From an uncultured Bacteroidia bacterium (GTDB lineage: Bacteria; Bacteroidota; Bacteroidia; Bacteroidales; F082): DNA of 64,000 nt. The first letter of the stretch is position 1. Every line of letters begins with the position of its first letter. The stretch is taken from positions 124,001-188,000 of the forward strand of contig CADADR010000001.1 in the NCBI GenBank assembly GCA_902786745.1. Reading direction: 5' to 3'. Positions 43,111-51,861 of this stretch are shown here, one piece after another. A program made the position numbers and the translations under genes. A model generated the notes under the pieces. That model saw only the letters and a list, made by a program, of their open reading frames with translations. It had not been told where the DNA came from and searched no databases.

Positions 43111-45432
43111 ATGGCAAAGAATTTAGTTATCGTGGAGTCACCGGCCAAAGCCAAGACCATCGAAGGGTTTTTAGGCAAAGAGTATACGGTGAAGTCGAGT
43201 TATGGACATGTGCGCGACTTAAATAAGAATTCATTAAGTGTCGATATTGAAAACGATTTTGAACCCGAATACGAGATTTCGGACGACAAGAAAGCCTTGG
43301 TGGCGGAGCTGAGAAAACTCTCAAAAGCCTCTGACACCGTGTGGTTGGCATCCGATGAGGACCGCGAGGGAGAATCCATCTCGTGGCATCTCTATGAGGC
43401 CCTCGACCTGAAAAAGAAAGACACCAAACGTATCGTCTTCCACGAAATCACCAAGACTGCCATCCTCGATGCCATCGAGAACCCACGCGACATCGACATG
43501 GGTCTCGTGGCCGCCCAGCAGGCCCGCCGTGTGCTCGACCGTCTCGTCGGTTATGAGCTGTCGCCCCTGCTGTGGAAGAAGGTGAAACCATCGCTGTCGG
43601 CAGGCCGTGTGCAATCGGTGGCCGTGCGCCTCATTGTCGAACGCGAAGAAGAGATCAAGAACTATGTGCAGACCAGCGCCTATCGCATTACGGCGCAGTT
43701 CACTTTCATGAAAGACGGCCAGGAGTACAACCTCACCGCCGAGTTGCCCCACCGCTTCGACACGGAAGAAGAGACGCGTAAGTTCATGGAAACATGCATC
43801 AACGCCGGCTATAAGGTGGATTCTATCGAGAAGAAACCCGCCACACGCTATCCTGCACCGCCGTTCACCACTTCCACTTTGCAACAGGAAGCCGCCAGAA
43901 AACTCGGCTTCTCGGTCGCCAACACGATGCGCATCGCCCAGCAGCTCTACGAATCAGGTAAGATCACCTATATGCGTACCGACTCCGTCAACCTCTCGAA
44001 GCTCGCCCTCGGCATGGCCAAGAAGGAAATCACGGAGAACTATGGCGCCGAATATGTGAAGACCCGCCAATACCAAACCAAGACCAAGGGCGCACAAGAG
44101 GCCCACGAAGCCATTCGCCCGACCTATTTGGATCAACATACCATCAAAGGCACTGCTGACGAGCGCAAGCTCTATGAGTTGATTTGGAAACGTACTATCG
44201 CCTCGCAAATGGCCGACGCCCAGATGGAACGCACCAACGTGAACATCGGCATCTCGACCAGCGACAAACAGTTTGTCGCCACGGGTGAGGTCATCCTCTT
44301 CGACGGTTTCCTAAAGGTCTACATGGAGAGCTATGATGACGACCGCGCCGAAGACACCGCCGCCATCCTGCCGCCCATCGAGAAAGGCACCGTGCTCGAC
44401 ATGGAAAAGATGGAAGCCCAGCAACGCTACACGCGTCACCCACTGCGCTACACCGAGGCCAGCCTCGTGAAGAAGATGGAAGAACTCGGCATCGGCCGTC
44501 CTTCGACCTACGCCCCCACCATCTCCACCATCCAAAAGCGCGAATATGTGACCAAAGGCGACGTGAAGGGTGAGCCGCAGACCTTCAAGATCATCACGTT
44601 GAAAAACAACAAGATCACCGAGAAGACAGGCAAGGAAAACTATGGCGCCGAGAAGGGCAAGCTGTTGCCCACCGACATAGGCATCTTGGTCAACAAGTTC
44701 TTAATCCAATACTTCGAGAGCATCGTCGACTACAACTTCACCGCCAACGTGGAGAAGGAATTCGACAAGATTGCCGAAGGCAAGCGCGAATGGAATGCCA
44801 TGATCAAGGACTTCTACAAAGGCTTCCACAAGCAGGTTGTATCCACCACAGAGCATTCCGGTAAGTTCAGCGGCGAGAAGATGCTTGGCGTCGACCCCGC
44901 CACGGGCAAGAAAGTCTACGTGAAGGTCGGTCGTTTCGGTCCGGTGGCCCAAATCGGCGACACCGAGTCGGAAGAGAAGCCTCGTTTCGCTGGTCTGAAG
45001 AAAGACATGAGCATCGAGAGTGTGACTTTGGAAGAGGTACTGAAACTCTTCGACTTTCCGCGTATCCTCGGCAAATACGAAGGCAAGGAGATCACGGTTG
45101 CGGTTGGTCGTTTCGGTCCGTATGTGAAGCATGATAACAAGTTCTACAGCCTCGCCAAGACCGACAACCCCGCCCTGGTGGACTGCGACCGCGCCATCGA
45201 GATCATCAACGAGAAACGCCAGAAGGACTTGAGCAACATCATACGCACCTTCGCACAAGACCCTGAAATGCAAGTGCTGAACGGCCGCTTCGGACCTTAC
45301 ATCGCCTACAAGAAGAGCAACTACAAGATTCCGAAAGGCACCGAGCCCTCCACCTTGACCTACGAACAATGCAAGGCCATCGTGGAAGACCCGAAGAACG
45401 CACCGAAGAAAAAGACAGCCAAAAAGAAATAA
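43111..45432 (+). CDS. topA: DNA topoisomerase I
   Basis: The protein has 773 residues. The Toprim domain starts at NLVIVESPAKAKTIEGFLG; the catalytic tyrosine is in ITYMRTDSVNLS (Tyr287). The C-terminus has no Cys4 zinc fingers but three GRFGP repeats (KVGRFGPVAQIG, VAVGRFGPYVK, LNGRFGPYIAY), as usual in Bacteroidota. It relaxes negative supercoils. The end is lysine-rich (KKKTAKKK). A terminator at 45440 follows. Confidence 0.97.
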   Translation: MAKNLVIVESPAKAKTIEGFLGKEYTVKSSYGHVRDLNKNSLSVDIENDFEPEYEISDDKKALVAELRKLSKASDTVWLASDEDREGESISWHLYEALDLKKKDTKRIVFHEITKTAILDAIENPRDIDMGLVAAQQARRVLDRLVGYELSPLLWKKVKPSLSAGRVQSVAVRLIVEREEEIKNYVQTSAYRITAQFTFMKDGQEYNLTAELPHRFDTEEETRKFMETCINAGYKVDSIEKKPATRYPAPPFTTSTLQQEAARKLGFSVANTMRIAQQLYESGKITYMRTDSVNLSKLALGMAKKEITENYGAEYVKTRQYQTKTKGAQEAHEAIRPTYLDQHTIKGTADERKLYELIWKRTIASQMADAQMERTNVNIGISTSDKQFVATGEVILFDGFLKVYMESYDDDRAEDTAAILPPIEKGTVLDMEKMEAQQRYTRHPLRYTEASLVKKMEELGIGRPSTYAPTISTIQKREYVTKGDVKGEPQTFKIITLKNNKITEKTGKENYGAEKGKLLPTDIGILVNKFLIQYFESIVDYNFTANVEKEFDKIAEGKREWNAMIKDFYKGFHKQVVSTTEHSGKFSGEKMLGVDPATGKKVYVKVGRFGPVAQIGDTESEEKPRFAGLKKDMSIESVTLEEVLKLFDFPRILGKYEGKEITVAVGRFGPYVKHDNKFYSLAKTDNPALVDCDRAIEIINEKRQKDLSNIIRTFAQDPEMQVLNGRFGPYIAYKKSNYKIPKGTEPSTLTYEQCKAIVEDPKNAPKKKTAKKK

Positions 45433-45439
45433 ACAATCG

Positions 45440-45469
45440 AAAGCGGCGGAAGCAATTCTGCCGCTTTTT
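45440..45469 (+). terminator. Terminator after topA
   Basis: Stem AAAGCGGC / GCCGCTTT with a 12-base loop and T-rich tail. Confidence 0.7.
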
Positions 45470-45502
45470 CTTTGTTTTTTTGACGCAATGCAAATAAATT
45501 TC

Positions 45503-45510
45503 TATTTTTG
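45503..45510 (+). promoter_or_regulatory. -7 promoter box of the deoxyhypusine synthase-like gene
   Basis: TATTTTTG followed by C matches TAnnTTTG. Between it and the ATG at 45554 lies a short AAATCTTAAATCTGAAAT tract (45533-45550) like the tract upstream of argF. Confidence 0.5.
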
Positions 45511-45553
45511 CAATCCTTAATTATTGAATTATAAATCTTAAATCTGAAATACA

Positions 45554-46588
45554 ATGGAGAAAAAAGACTTACTGAAAGATGTTGTCGAACATATCGACAT
45601 TAAGAAGTACGACTCGACCGAACTCATCAACGCCATGCGTAAGATGTCGTTCACCTCGCGCGACACCGCTCGCGCCGCCGACATCCTCTGCCAGATGATC
45701 GCGGAGAAGGACTGCACCAACATCCTCACCATCGCCGGTTCGACCTCGGCCGCCGGCTGCATGCAGGTGTATGTGGAGATGGTCAGAAACAAGATGGTTG
45801 ACGCCGTCGTCAGCACGGGTGCCAGCATCATCGACATGGACCTCTTCGAAGCCCTCGGTTACAAGCACTACATCGGCACGAAGGAGAATGTCATCCCCGA
45901 CACCAAGCTTCGTGAACTCTACATCGACCGTATCTACGATACCTTCATCGACGAAGAAGAGCTGCAGGCCTGCGACCAAGCCACCTGCGACGTGGCCGAC
46001 ACCCTGGAGTGCCGTCCCTACAGCAGCCGCGAGTTCCTCTATGAGGTTGGTAAATGGCTGGCCAACGGTCACGGCGTGAAGAAAGAGAGCCTTATCCAAA
46101 CCTGCTACGAGTGCGGCGTGCCGATCTTCTGCCCCGCCTTCAGCGACAGCTCCGCTGGCTTCGGCATCGGTAAGCACCAGTGGCTCCGCAAGAAAGCCGG
46201 CAAGCCCTACGTGAGCATCGACTCGGTGGCCGACTTCCTCGAACTGACCGAAATCAAGATGAACAGCCCTCAATCGGGCCTCTTCATGGTCGGTGGTGGC
46301 ACACCCAAGAACTTCGCTCAGGACACCGTCGTCTGCGCCGAAATCCTTGGCGTCGAAGTGCCTATGCACAAATATGCCATCCAAATCACCGTGGCCGACG
46401 TGCGTGACGGCGCCTGTTCGTCATCGACGCTGCTCGAGGCTGGCTCATGGGGCAAGGTGAGCGAAGAGCTCCAACAGATGGTCTATGCCGAAGGCACCAC
46501 CGTCATCCCCGCCATCGTCAGCTACGCCTACCACAACGCACCGTGGCGTGAGCGTGAGTATAAGAACTGGCAGAAGTTGTATCATTAA
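45554..46588 (+). CDS. Deoxyhypusine synthase-like protein
   Basis: The protein has 344 residues. Deoxyhypusine-synthase family motifs are visible: TIAGSTSAAG, VSTGASIIDMDLFEALG, GVPIFCPAFSDSSAGFGI, GGGTPKNF, and the active-site lysine region GSWGKVSEE (Lys301). Bacteria have no eIF5A; bacterial members make homospermidine or a related product from spermidine or agmatine-type substrates. The next gene is a ureohydrolase-fold protein, separated by a hairpin repeat, and then a deiminase. The substrate is uncertain. Confidence 0.9.
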   Translation: MEKKDLLKDVVEHIDIKKYDSTELINAMRKMSFTSRDTARAADILCQMIAEKDCTNILTIAGSTSAAGCMQVYVEMVRNKMVDAVVSTGASIIDMDLFEALGYKHYIGTKENVIPDTKLRELYIDRIYDTFIDEEELQACDQATCDVADTLECRPYSSREFLYEVGKWLANGHGVKKESLIQTCYECGVPIFCPAFSDSSAGFGIGKHQWLRKKAGKPYVSIDSVADFLELTEIKMNSPQSGLFMVGGGTPKNFAQDTVVCAEILGVEVPMHKYAIQITVADVRDGACSSSTLLEAGSWGKVSEELQQMVYAEGTTVIPAIVSYAYHNAPWREREYKNWQKLYH

Positions 46589-46596
46589 ATAACTAT

Positions 46597-46663
46597 GGCT
46601 TATGGCTCATGGCCTATGGCAGTGCTGCCGCAGGCCATGGGCCATAGTCATAGGCCATAAGCC
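46597..46663. repeat. Hairpin-forming TATGGC repeat in the 45554-46670 gap
   Basis: The 10-base arms GGCTTATGGC and GCCATAAGCC are perfectly inverted, and the interior has further CTATGGC / GCCATAG units, so most of the 67 bases can form a hairpin. Confidence 0.65.
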
Positions 46664-46669
46664 AAAAGA

Positions 46670-47845
46670 ATGGACATCAGCATCTTCCTTGAACCTGTCG
46701 CTGAGAAGTGTTTCGGCGCGGCCTATCGCCCCGGCAAGAAGACCTTGGGCGAAACCATCACCATCTACCGCAACGAGGATGAGTTCCCCAACCTCGAAGG
46801 CGTGGATTTGGCCATCATAGGTGTCAAGGAAGAACGTGGTGCCGTCGACAACAAAGGCTGTGCCGACGGCGTGGATTACATCAGAAAAGCCCTCTATTCG
46901 CTTTTCAACCACTGGCCACAACTCCATATCATCGACCTGGGCGACATCAAGATCGGTAAAGACATCTCTGACACCTATTTTGCCTTCAATCAAGTGCTTA
47001 CCGAGTTGATGAAGAACAAAACAGTGCCTATCATCATCGGGGCGGGACAAGACCTCACCTACACGATGTACCAGGTGTATGAGCCCACAGGCAAGCTCAT
47101 CAACATCGCCGCCGTCGACCCCATGTTCGACATCGGCAACGACAAGGAAGCGCTCAACTCGCATTCCTATTTAAGCCATATCATCCTGCACCAGCCCAAC
47201 TTCCTGTTCAACTTCACCAACATCGGCTATCAGTCGTATTATGTTGACACAGAGAATATTGAGCTGATGAAACAGCTGCTCTTCGACGCATATCGTTTGG
47301 GCAGCATCAAGCAAAACATCGAACTGACCGAACCGCTCATCCGCAATGCCAACCTCCTGAGTTTCGACATCTCGGCCATCCGTGCCGCCGATGCACCAGG
47401 CATAAAGAATGCCTCACCCAATGGTTTCAACGGAGAGGAAGCTTGTCGCATGACACGTTATGCAGGACTGAGCTACAAACTATCATCCATCGGCTTCTTC
47501 GAATACAACCCCCATTACGACATCAACTCGCGCACGGCCAACCTCATCGCCGAGATGATCTGGTATTTTATCGAGGGCTTCTCAAGCCGTCAGGACGACA
47601 TCCCCACCATGGAGAGTAACGACTTCAAGCGTTACAACGTGCAAATTGGTGAAAACCAAAATGACGTGGTCTTCCTTTGCCATAAGATCACAGGCAAGTG
47701 GTGGATGGACATGTCGTTCCTGCAAAACGACGACCAACGTTACGAAAGGCATCATTTCATCCCCTGCTCCAAGGAAGACTACGAACAGGCCATGCGCAAC
47801 GAGCTGCCTGACAAGTGGTGGCAGTTTTATCAGAAGTTGATGTAA
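46670..47845 (+). CDS. Ureohydrolase (arginase/agmatinase)-fold protein with lost metal ligands
   Basis: The protein has 391 residues. It follows the ureohydrolase order: AIIGVKEERGAVDNKG, IIIGAGQDLT (in place of GGDHS), NIAAVDPMFDIG (in place of DAHxD), LLSFDISAIRAADAPGI (in place of DxD). Of the usual ligands Asp150, Asp154 and Asp233 remain; the first His is Gln127, the second His is Met152, and the last Asp is Ser235. A binuclear Mn site is therefore unlikely in its standard form. It follows the deoxyhypusine synthase-like gene; in Bacteroidota this pairing recurs and these proteins are often labelled formimidoylglutamase or arginase family. Confidence 0.82.
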   Translation: MDISIFLEPVAEKCFGAAYRPGKKTLGETITIYRNEDEFPNLEGVDLAIIGVKEERGAVDNKGCADGVDYIRKALYSLFNHWPQLHIIDLGDIKIGKDISDTYFAFNQVLTELMKNKTVPIIIGAGQDLTYTMYQVYEPTGKLINIAAVDPMFDIGNDKEALNSHSYLSHIILHQPNFLFNFTNIGYQSYYVDTENIELMKQLLFDAYRLGSIKQNIELTEPLIRNANLLSFDISAIRAADAPGIKNASPNGFNGEEACRMTRYAGLSYKLSSIGFFEYNPHYDINSRTANLIAEMIWYFIEGFSSRQDDIPTMESNDFKRYNVQIGENQNDVVFLCHKITGKWWMDMSFLQNDDQRYERHHFIPCSKEDYEQAMRNELPDKWWQFYQKLM

Positions 47846-47860
47846 ACCAAAACATTTTAT

Positions 47861-47868
47861 TACTTTTG
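47861..47868 (+). promoter_or_regulatory. -7 promoter box of the deiminase gene
   Basis: TACTTTTG followed by C, 20 bases before the ATG. Confidence 0.55.
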
Positions 47869-47887
47869 CCGCAAATTTTTCGAACCT

Positions 47888-50194
47888 ATGAAAAAAGCAC
47901 TATCTATCTTTACCTTAATGCTCCTGATGGCTGTCACTGTGCAGGCTCAAGATGCTTCGACTCCGCTCAGCAACCAAAAACCCGACTGGATGAGATGGCA
48001 CTATCTCTCCGAAGAAGAGATGTACGACACCTCGCGTGGCATGAACTTCGTCGAGACCGATCCGCCGACGGGCGAGCCGCGTTTTGTGGCCGAGTTTGAG
48101 CCTATGCAGGGCGTGATGATCCGTTATCCCTTGGGCATCCCTACGAGCCTTGTCGCTCAACTGGCCAATAATTGCCGCGTGTATTGCATTGTCAGCACCT
48201 CGCAACAGAACCAAGCCCAAAACAGCTTCCAAAGTGCAGGTGTCGACATGAGCAACGTCACCTTCGTCAACGCTCCGACCGACTCTTACTGGGTGCGCGA
48301 CTACGGTCCGTGGTACATCTTCGAGGACCGCGAACCCGCCATTGTCGACAATATCTACAACCGTCCTCGTCCCAACGACGATAACATCTCTGGCGTGTTC
48401 GCCAACTTCTGGCAGATTCCCATGTACGGCATGAACCTCCAACACACTGGCGGCAACATGATGGAAGACGGTCGCGGCCACGGCGTGAGCGATGACCTTG
48501 TGCTGAATGAAAACGGCAACAACGAAACCAACGTCCGCAACAAGATGCGCGACTACCTCGGCATCGACCCGTATCATATCACCATCGACCCGCAAGGCGA
48601 CTACATCGCCCACGTCGACTGCTGGGGCAAGTACCTCGCTCCCGACAAGATCTTGATTGCCCAGTTGCCGCAAAGCAACCCCCGCTATCAATATTATGAA
48701 CAAGTGGCAGAATACTTTGAGACCACCAACTGCTGCTGGGGCTATCCTTACCACGTGTATCGTGTGCAGGAACCCGGTGGTTACACTTTGGCTCCCTACA
48801 CCAACAGCCTCATCCTCAACAAGACCGTGTATGTGCCAATGGGCAGCAACAGCACCTACAACAACGACGCCATCGCTGTTTATCAAGAGGCCATGCCTGG
48901 CTACGAAATCGTTGGCGTGAACGGTGGCTCAGCTGGTTGGGAAAATACCGATGCCCTCCACTGCCGCACCCGTGGCGTGATGGACTTCGACATGCTCTTT
49001 GTCGACCACCGCAATGTGCTCTTCGGCGAGCAGGAATGGCAAGACTCCATCCCCGTCGTGAGCAAGTTCATTGCCTACAGCGGTGCCAACCTGAAGCAAG
49101 ACTCACTCCTTGTTTATTACAGCATCGACGGAGGTGCCTATCAAATGGCTCACATGACCGCCACGGGCAACCCTGACGAGTATGTCGGCTACATCAAAGG
49201 CTATCAAGGCGAATCGGAGATTGAATACTATGTGTTTGGTGCCGACGAATCAGGACATCGCTACACGCAGCCCGTTTTCGCCGATCTCGACCCGCACCAT
49301 TTCACCATGGAGGCGCATGAACCTCCTACCCCGCAGGGCGAACTGGTGATTACACCGGACACGCTGTGGTTCACCCAAATGGGACAGGAAAGACAGTTTA
49401 ATATCATCAACGAAACAAACGAAGCTGTCACCATCATCGATGTGGTGCCCGAAGCACCTAGTTTCAATCTTTGGGACAACACTTTCCCGTACACTCTGCA
49501 ACCTGGGGAAACGCTTGTGGTTACCATTAATTTCCAATCCGCTCCTGGTAAAGACACCTACATTCCCTACGAGATTCTGGTTCAGACCACGTTGGGCGAC
49601 AGAATTGTGATGGGCATGGTGCTGAACACCTCACTTGACAGTGGTTTTGTGATTGTGGGTGCGCCCGTTTTGGAATTCAACGACCCAGGCGACAGTCCTC
49701 AACAAGCGTGCATGCAAAATCGTTTCTTTGGTAGCCAGATTCCCGTCAAAGTGCTGTCTGTTACCGAAAACGGCACGGACTATTTGAGCTTTGAGCCTCA
49801 TGGTACCTTGCCTTACACGGTGGAACCAGCGGATTATTTCTACCTTGATGTGTATGTCAATGCCATGGTAAAAGGCTATGAAGTCACCACCTTTACGGTT
49901 CAGACCGATCAAAATGACTGCACTTATAGCGTCGCTATCAACGAAGGCCTCTTGAGCGTCAACGAGCTCACTGCCGAGACCAAGCTCTACCCCAACCCGA
50001 CCACGGGTCAGTTTACCGTGGAAGGCGCGAATGTGGCCAAGGTAGAGGTCTATAACCTCGTCGGGCAAAAGGTGCACGAAGCCGAAGGCCAAGTGGTAAA
50101 CATCAATGCAGCCGACTGGAACAAGGGTATCTATCTGGTCAATATCATTGAACAGAATGGTGCCGTGGTGACCAAGAAATTGGTGGTGAGATAA
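47888..50194 (+). CDS. Secreted PPAD-like peptidylarginine deiminase with T9SS sorting domain
   Basis: The protein has 768 residues; signal peptide MKKALSIFTLMLLMAVTVQAQ. The deiminase domain (about 55-385) matches Porphyromonas gingivalis PPAD closely: TDSYWVRDYG (Trp135, Asp138), YNRPRPNDD (Arg159, Arg161), YIAHVDCWGKYLAP (Tyr239, His242, Asp244), PYTNSLIL (Asn306) and DALHCRT (nucleophile Cys359). In PPAD the two arginines bind the C-terminal carboxylate of the peptide and distinguish it from agmatine deiminases. An Ig-like domain (about 395-480), extra beta domains (about 490-680) and a type-A sorting domain (KLYPNPTTGQFTV) follow. PPAD itself is shorter (556 aa). It should citrullinate C-terminal arginine residues outside the cell. 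Confidence 0.87.
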   Translation: MKKALSIFTLMLLMAVTVQAQDASTPLSNQKPDWMRWHYLSEEEMYDTSRGMNFVETDPPTGEPRFVAEFEPMQGVMIRYPLGIPTSLVAQLANNCRVYCIVSTSQQNQAQNSFQSAGVDMSNVTFVNAPTDSYWVRDYGPWYIFEDREPAIVDNIYNRPRPNDDNISGVFANFWQIPMYGMNLQHTGGNMMEDGRGHGVSDDLVLNENGNNETNVRNKMRDYLGIDPYHITIDPQGDYIAHVDCWGKYLAPDKILIAQLPQSNPRYQYYEQVAEYFETTNCCWGYPYHVYRVQEPGGYTLAPYTNSLILNKTVYVPMGSNSTYNNDAIAVYQEAMPGYEIVGVNGGSAGWENTDALHCRTRGVMDFDMLFVDHRNVLFGEQEWQDSIPVVSKFIAYSGANLKQDSLLVYYSIDGGAYQMAHMTATGNPDEYVGYIKGYQGESEIEYYVFGADESGHRYTQPVFADLDPHHFTMEAHEPPTPQGELVITPDTLWFTQMGQERQFNIINETNEAVTIIDVVPEAPSFNLWDNTFPYTLQPGETLVVTINFQSAPGKDTYIPYEILVQTTLGDRIVMGMVLNTSLDSGFVIVGAPVLEFNDPGDSPQQACMQNRFFGSQIPVKVLSVTENGTDYLSFEPHGTLPYTVEPADYFYLDVYVNAMVKGYEVTTFTVQTDQNDCTYSVAINEGLLSVNELTAETKLYPNPTTGQFTVEGANVAKVEVYNLVGQKVHEAEGQVVNINAADWNKGIYLVNIIEQNGAVVTKKLVVR
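47955..47975. repeat. REP-like repeat at the signal-peptide junction of the deiminase gene
   Basis: TTCGACTCCGCTCAGCAACC (47956-47975) encodes the stretch STPLSNQ. On the other strand it reads VAERSRS in frame, a hallmark of dispersed REP-type repeats in Bacteroidota. Confidence 0.6.
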
Positions 50195-50199
50195 AATCA

Positions 50200-50231
50200 T
50201 TTTTAGGGGCGGCTTTGGCCGCCCCTAAAAA
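50200..50231. terminator. Bidirectional terminator between the deiminase gene and 50232 small ORF
   Basis: Fourteen-base perfect arms (TTTTTAGGGGCGGC / GCCGCCCCTAAAAA) and a 4-base loop. It serves the plus-strand deiminase gene and the convergent minus-strand small ORF. Confidence 0.85.
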
Positions 50232-50390
50232 TTATACGTCAAATTTGAACTCGGCATCAAACCAGCCGGTATCTTCTTTCAAGAGATCGTATTCTTCGCC
50301 CGTGAGGTGGTCAACCACATGCACGGTGCCTTTGATGTCGTCGTAGGTGAATGTAAACTGTGAGTTTACGTCGTCTTTAGGTACGTCCAT
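50232..50390 (-). CDS. Small acidic hypothetical protein, 52 aa
   Basis: ATG at 50390 and TAA at 50232-50234 enclose 52 codons. The protein starts MDVPKDDVNSQFTFTYDDIK, continues GTVHVVDHLTGEEYDLL, and ends GWFDAEFKFDV. It is acidic, with regular beta-like pattern, no signal and no membrane segment. It has no recognised family; similar short proteins with an FTYDDIKG-like start might exist in relatives. It lies 43 bases upstream of the pgi stop and ends exactly at the shared terminator, which supports it being real. Confidence 0.6.
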   Translation of the reverse strand: MDVPKDDVNSQFTFTYDDIKGTVHVVDHLTGEEYDLLKEDTGWFDAEFKFDV

Positions 50391-50433
50391 TTTAGATGTT
50401 GTCTATAATTGAGGCTGTAAAGATACACATTTT

Positions 50434-51765
50434 TCAGATACCCAAACGTTTGTTCAGCGCGGCGGTCTGCTCCTCAAAGCCTTTCTTGCCGAGCAAGGCA
50501 AACATATTCTTCTTGTAAGCTTCCACACCAGGTTGGTCGAAGGGATTCACATCCAGCAAATAACCGCTGACGGCACAAGCCATCTCGAAGAAATAAATCA
50601 GCTCGCCGAGCACCTTCTCGGAAACTTCGGGGATGACGATACGCAGGTTAGGCACGCCACCGTCTTCGTGGGCGAGCACGGTACCTAATTCGGCCTTGTG
50701 GTTCACCTCGCTGATGCGCTTGCCGGCGATGTAGTTCAGCTGGTCGAGGTCTTCGTTCTCCATCGGGATGCGGAGCTCGTGGTTCGAGTTCTCCACCGAA
50801 ATCACCGTCTCAAAAAGGTTGCGCAGACCGTCCTGGATGTATTGTCCCATGGAGTGCAGGTCGGTGCTGAAGGTGACCGAAGCGGGGAAGATGCCCTTGT
50901 GCTGTTTGCCATGGCTCTCGCCGTAGAGCTGCTTCCACCATTCGCTGAAATACACCAAGCGCGGCTCATAGTTGACCATGATCTCATTGGTCAGACCTTG
51001 GGCATAGAGGGCTTGGCGCACCACGGCATATTGCGAAACGGGATTGTCAAGGGTCGGGTTGGCCTTGCATTGTTGCTCCATCTCAACTGCACCTTTCACC
51101 AAGGCACGGATGTCGATGCCCGCCATGGCAATGGGCAGCAAACCCACAGGGGTCAGCACCGAGAAACGGCCGCCCACATCGTCGGGGACGATATAGGTCT
51201 TGTAGCCCTTCACGTTAGCCAGCTGCTTGAGGGCGCCACGAGCCTTGTCGGTGATGGCGATGATGCGCGAAGCGGCTTCCTTTTCGCCATATTTGTTGAT
51301 GATATGTTGCTTGAGGATGCGGAAGGCGATGGCGGGTTCCGTTGTCGTGCCCGACTTGGAGATGACGGCCAGCGAATAGTCCTTCTTGTCGAGGATGGCC
51401 ATCAGGTCGTGGAGATAGTCCTCGCTCATGTTATGGCCAGCATACACGATGAGCGGCTTCTCACCGGTGAGCGGTGCAAAGTGGTTCTGCAAGGCCTCGA
51501 TGACGGCACGGGCACCGAGATAGGAGCCACCGATGCCGATGACGACAAAGATATCAGACTTTCTGCGCAGGTCGGCAGCGGTCTTTTCGATGTCGGCCAG
51601 CAGAGCCTCATCGATTTCAGAAGGAAGGCTTACCCAGCCGAGGAAATCGTTGCCCGCTCCGGTCTTATGAAACACGGTCTCATAAGTTGCTGTTATTCTA
51701 GATTCTAATTCTTTCTTGATGTCATTGTTCAGAAAAGGCTGAACGTGCGATAAATCGATTTTCAT
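50434..51765 (-). CDS. pgi: Glucose-6-phosphate isomerase
   Basis: The protein has 443 residues, the short bacterial form. PGI motifs: VVIGIGGSYLGARAVIEAL (about 75-93), VISKSGTTTEPAIAFR (about 134-149), VGGRFSVLTPVGLLPIAMAG (about 197-216, in parts), and the end VNPFDQPGVEAYKKNM. It interconverts glucose-6-phosphate and fructose-6-phosphate. It stands alone, divergent from the response-regulator gene. Confidence 0.96.
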   Translation of the reverse strand: MKIDLSHVQPFLNNDIKKELESRITATYETVFHKTGAGNDFLGWVSLPSEIDEALLADIEKTAADLRRKSDIFVVIGIGGSYLGARAVIEALQNHFAPLTGEKPLIVYAGHNMSEDYLHDLMAILDKKDYSLAVISKSGTTTEPAIAFRILKQHIINKYGEKEAASRIIAITDKARGALKQLANVKGYKTYIVPDDVGGRFSVLTPVGLLPIAMAGIDIRALVKGAVEMEQQCKANPTLDNPVSQYAVVRQALYAQGLTNEIMVNYEPRLVYFSEWWKQLYGESHGKQHKGIFPASVTFSTDLHSMGQYIQDGLRNLFETVISVENSNHELRIPMENEDLDQLNYIAGKRISEVNHKAELGTVLAHEDGGVPNLRIVIPEVSEKVLGELIYFFEMACAVSGYLLDVNPFDQPGVEAYKKNMFALLGKKGFEEQTAALNKRLGI

Positions 51766-51861
51766 AGCATTGAGTATTAAGATGCTGCGAAGATAAGATA
51801 AAATATGAGATGACGGATAATAAAAATTTACTTTTGATGATTATTTGTTGAATAATTCCTT

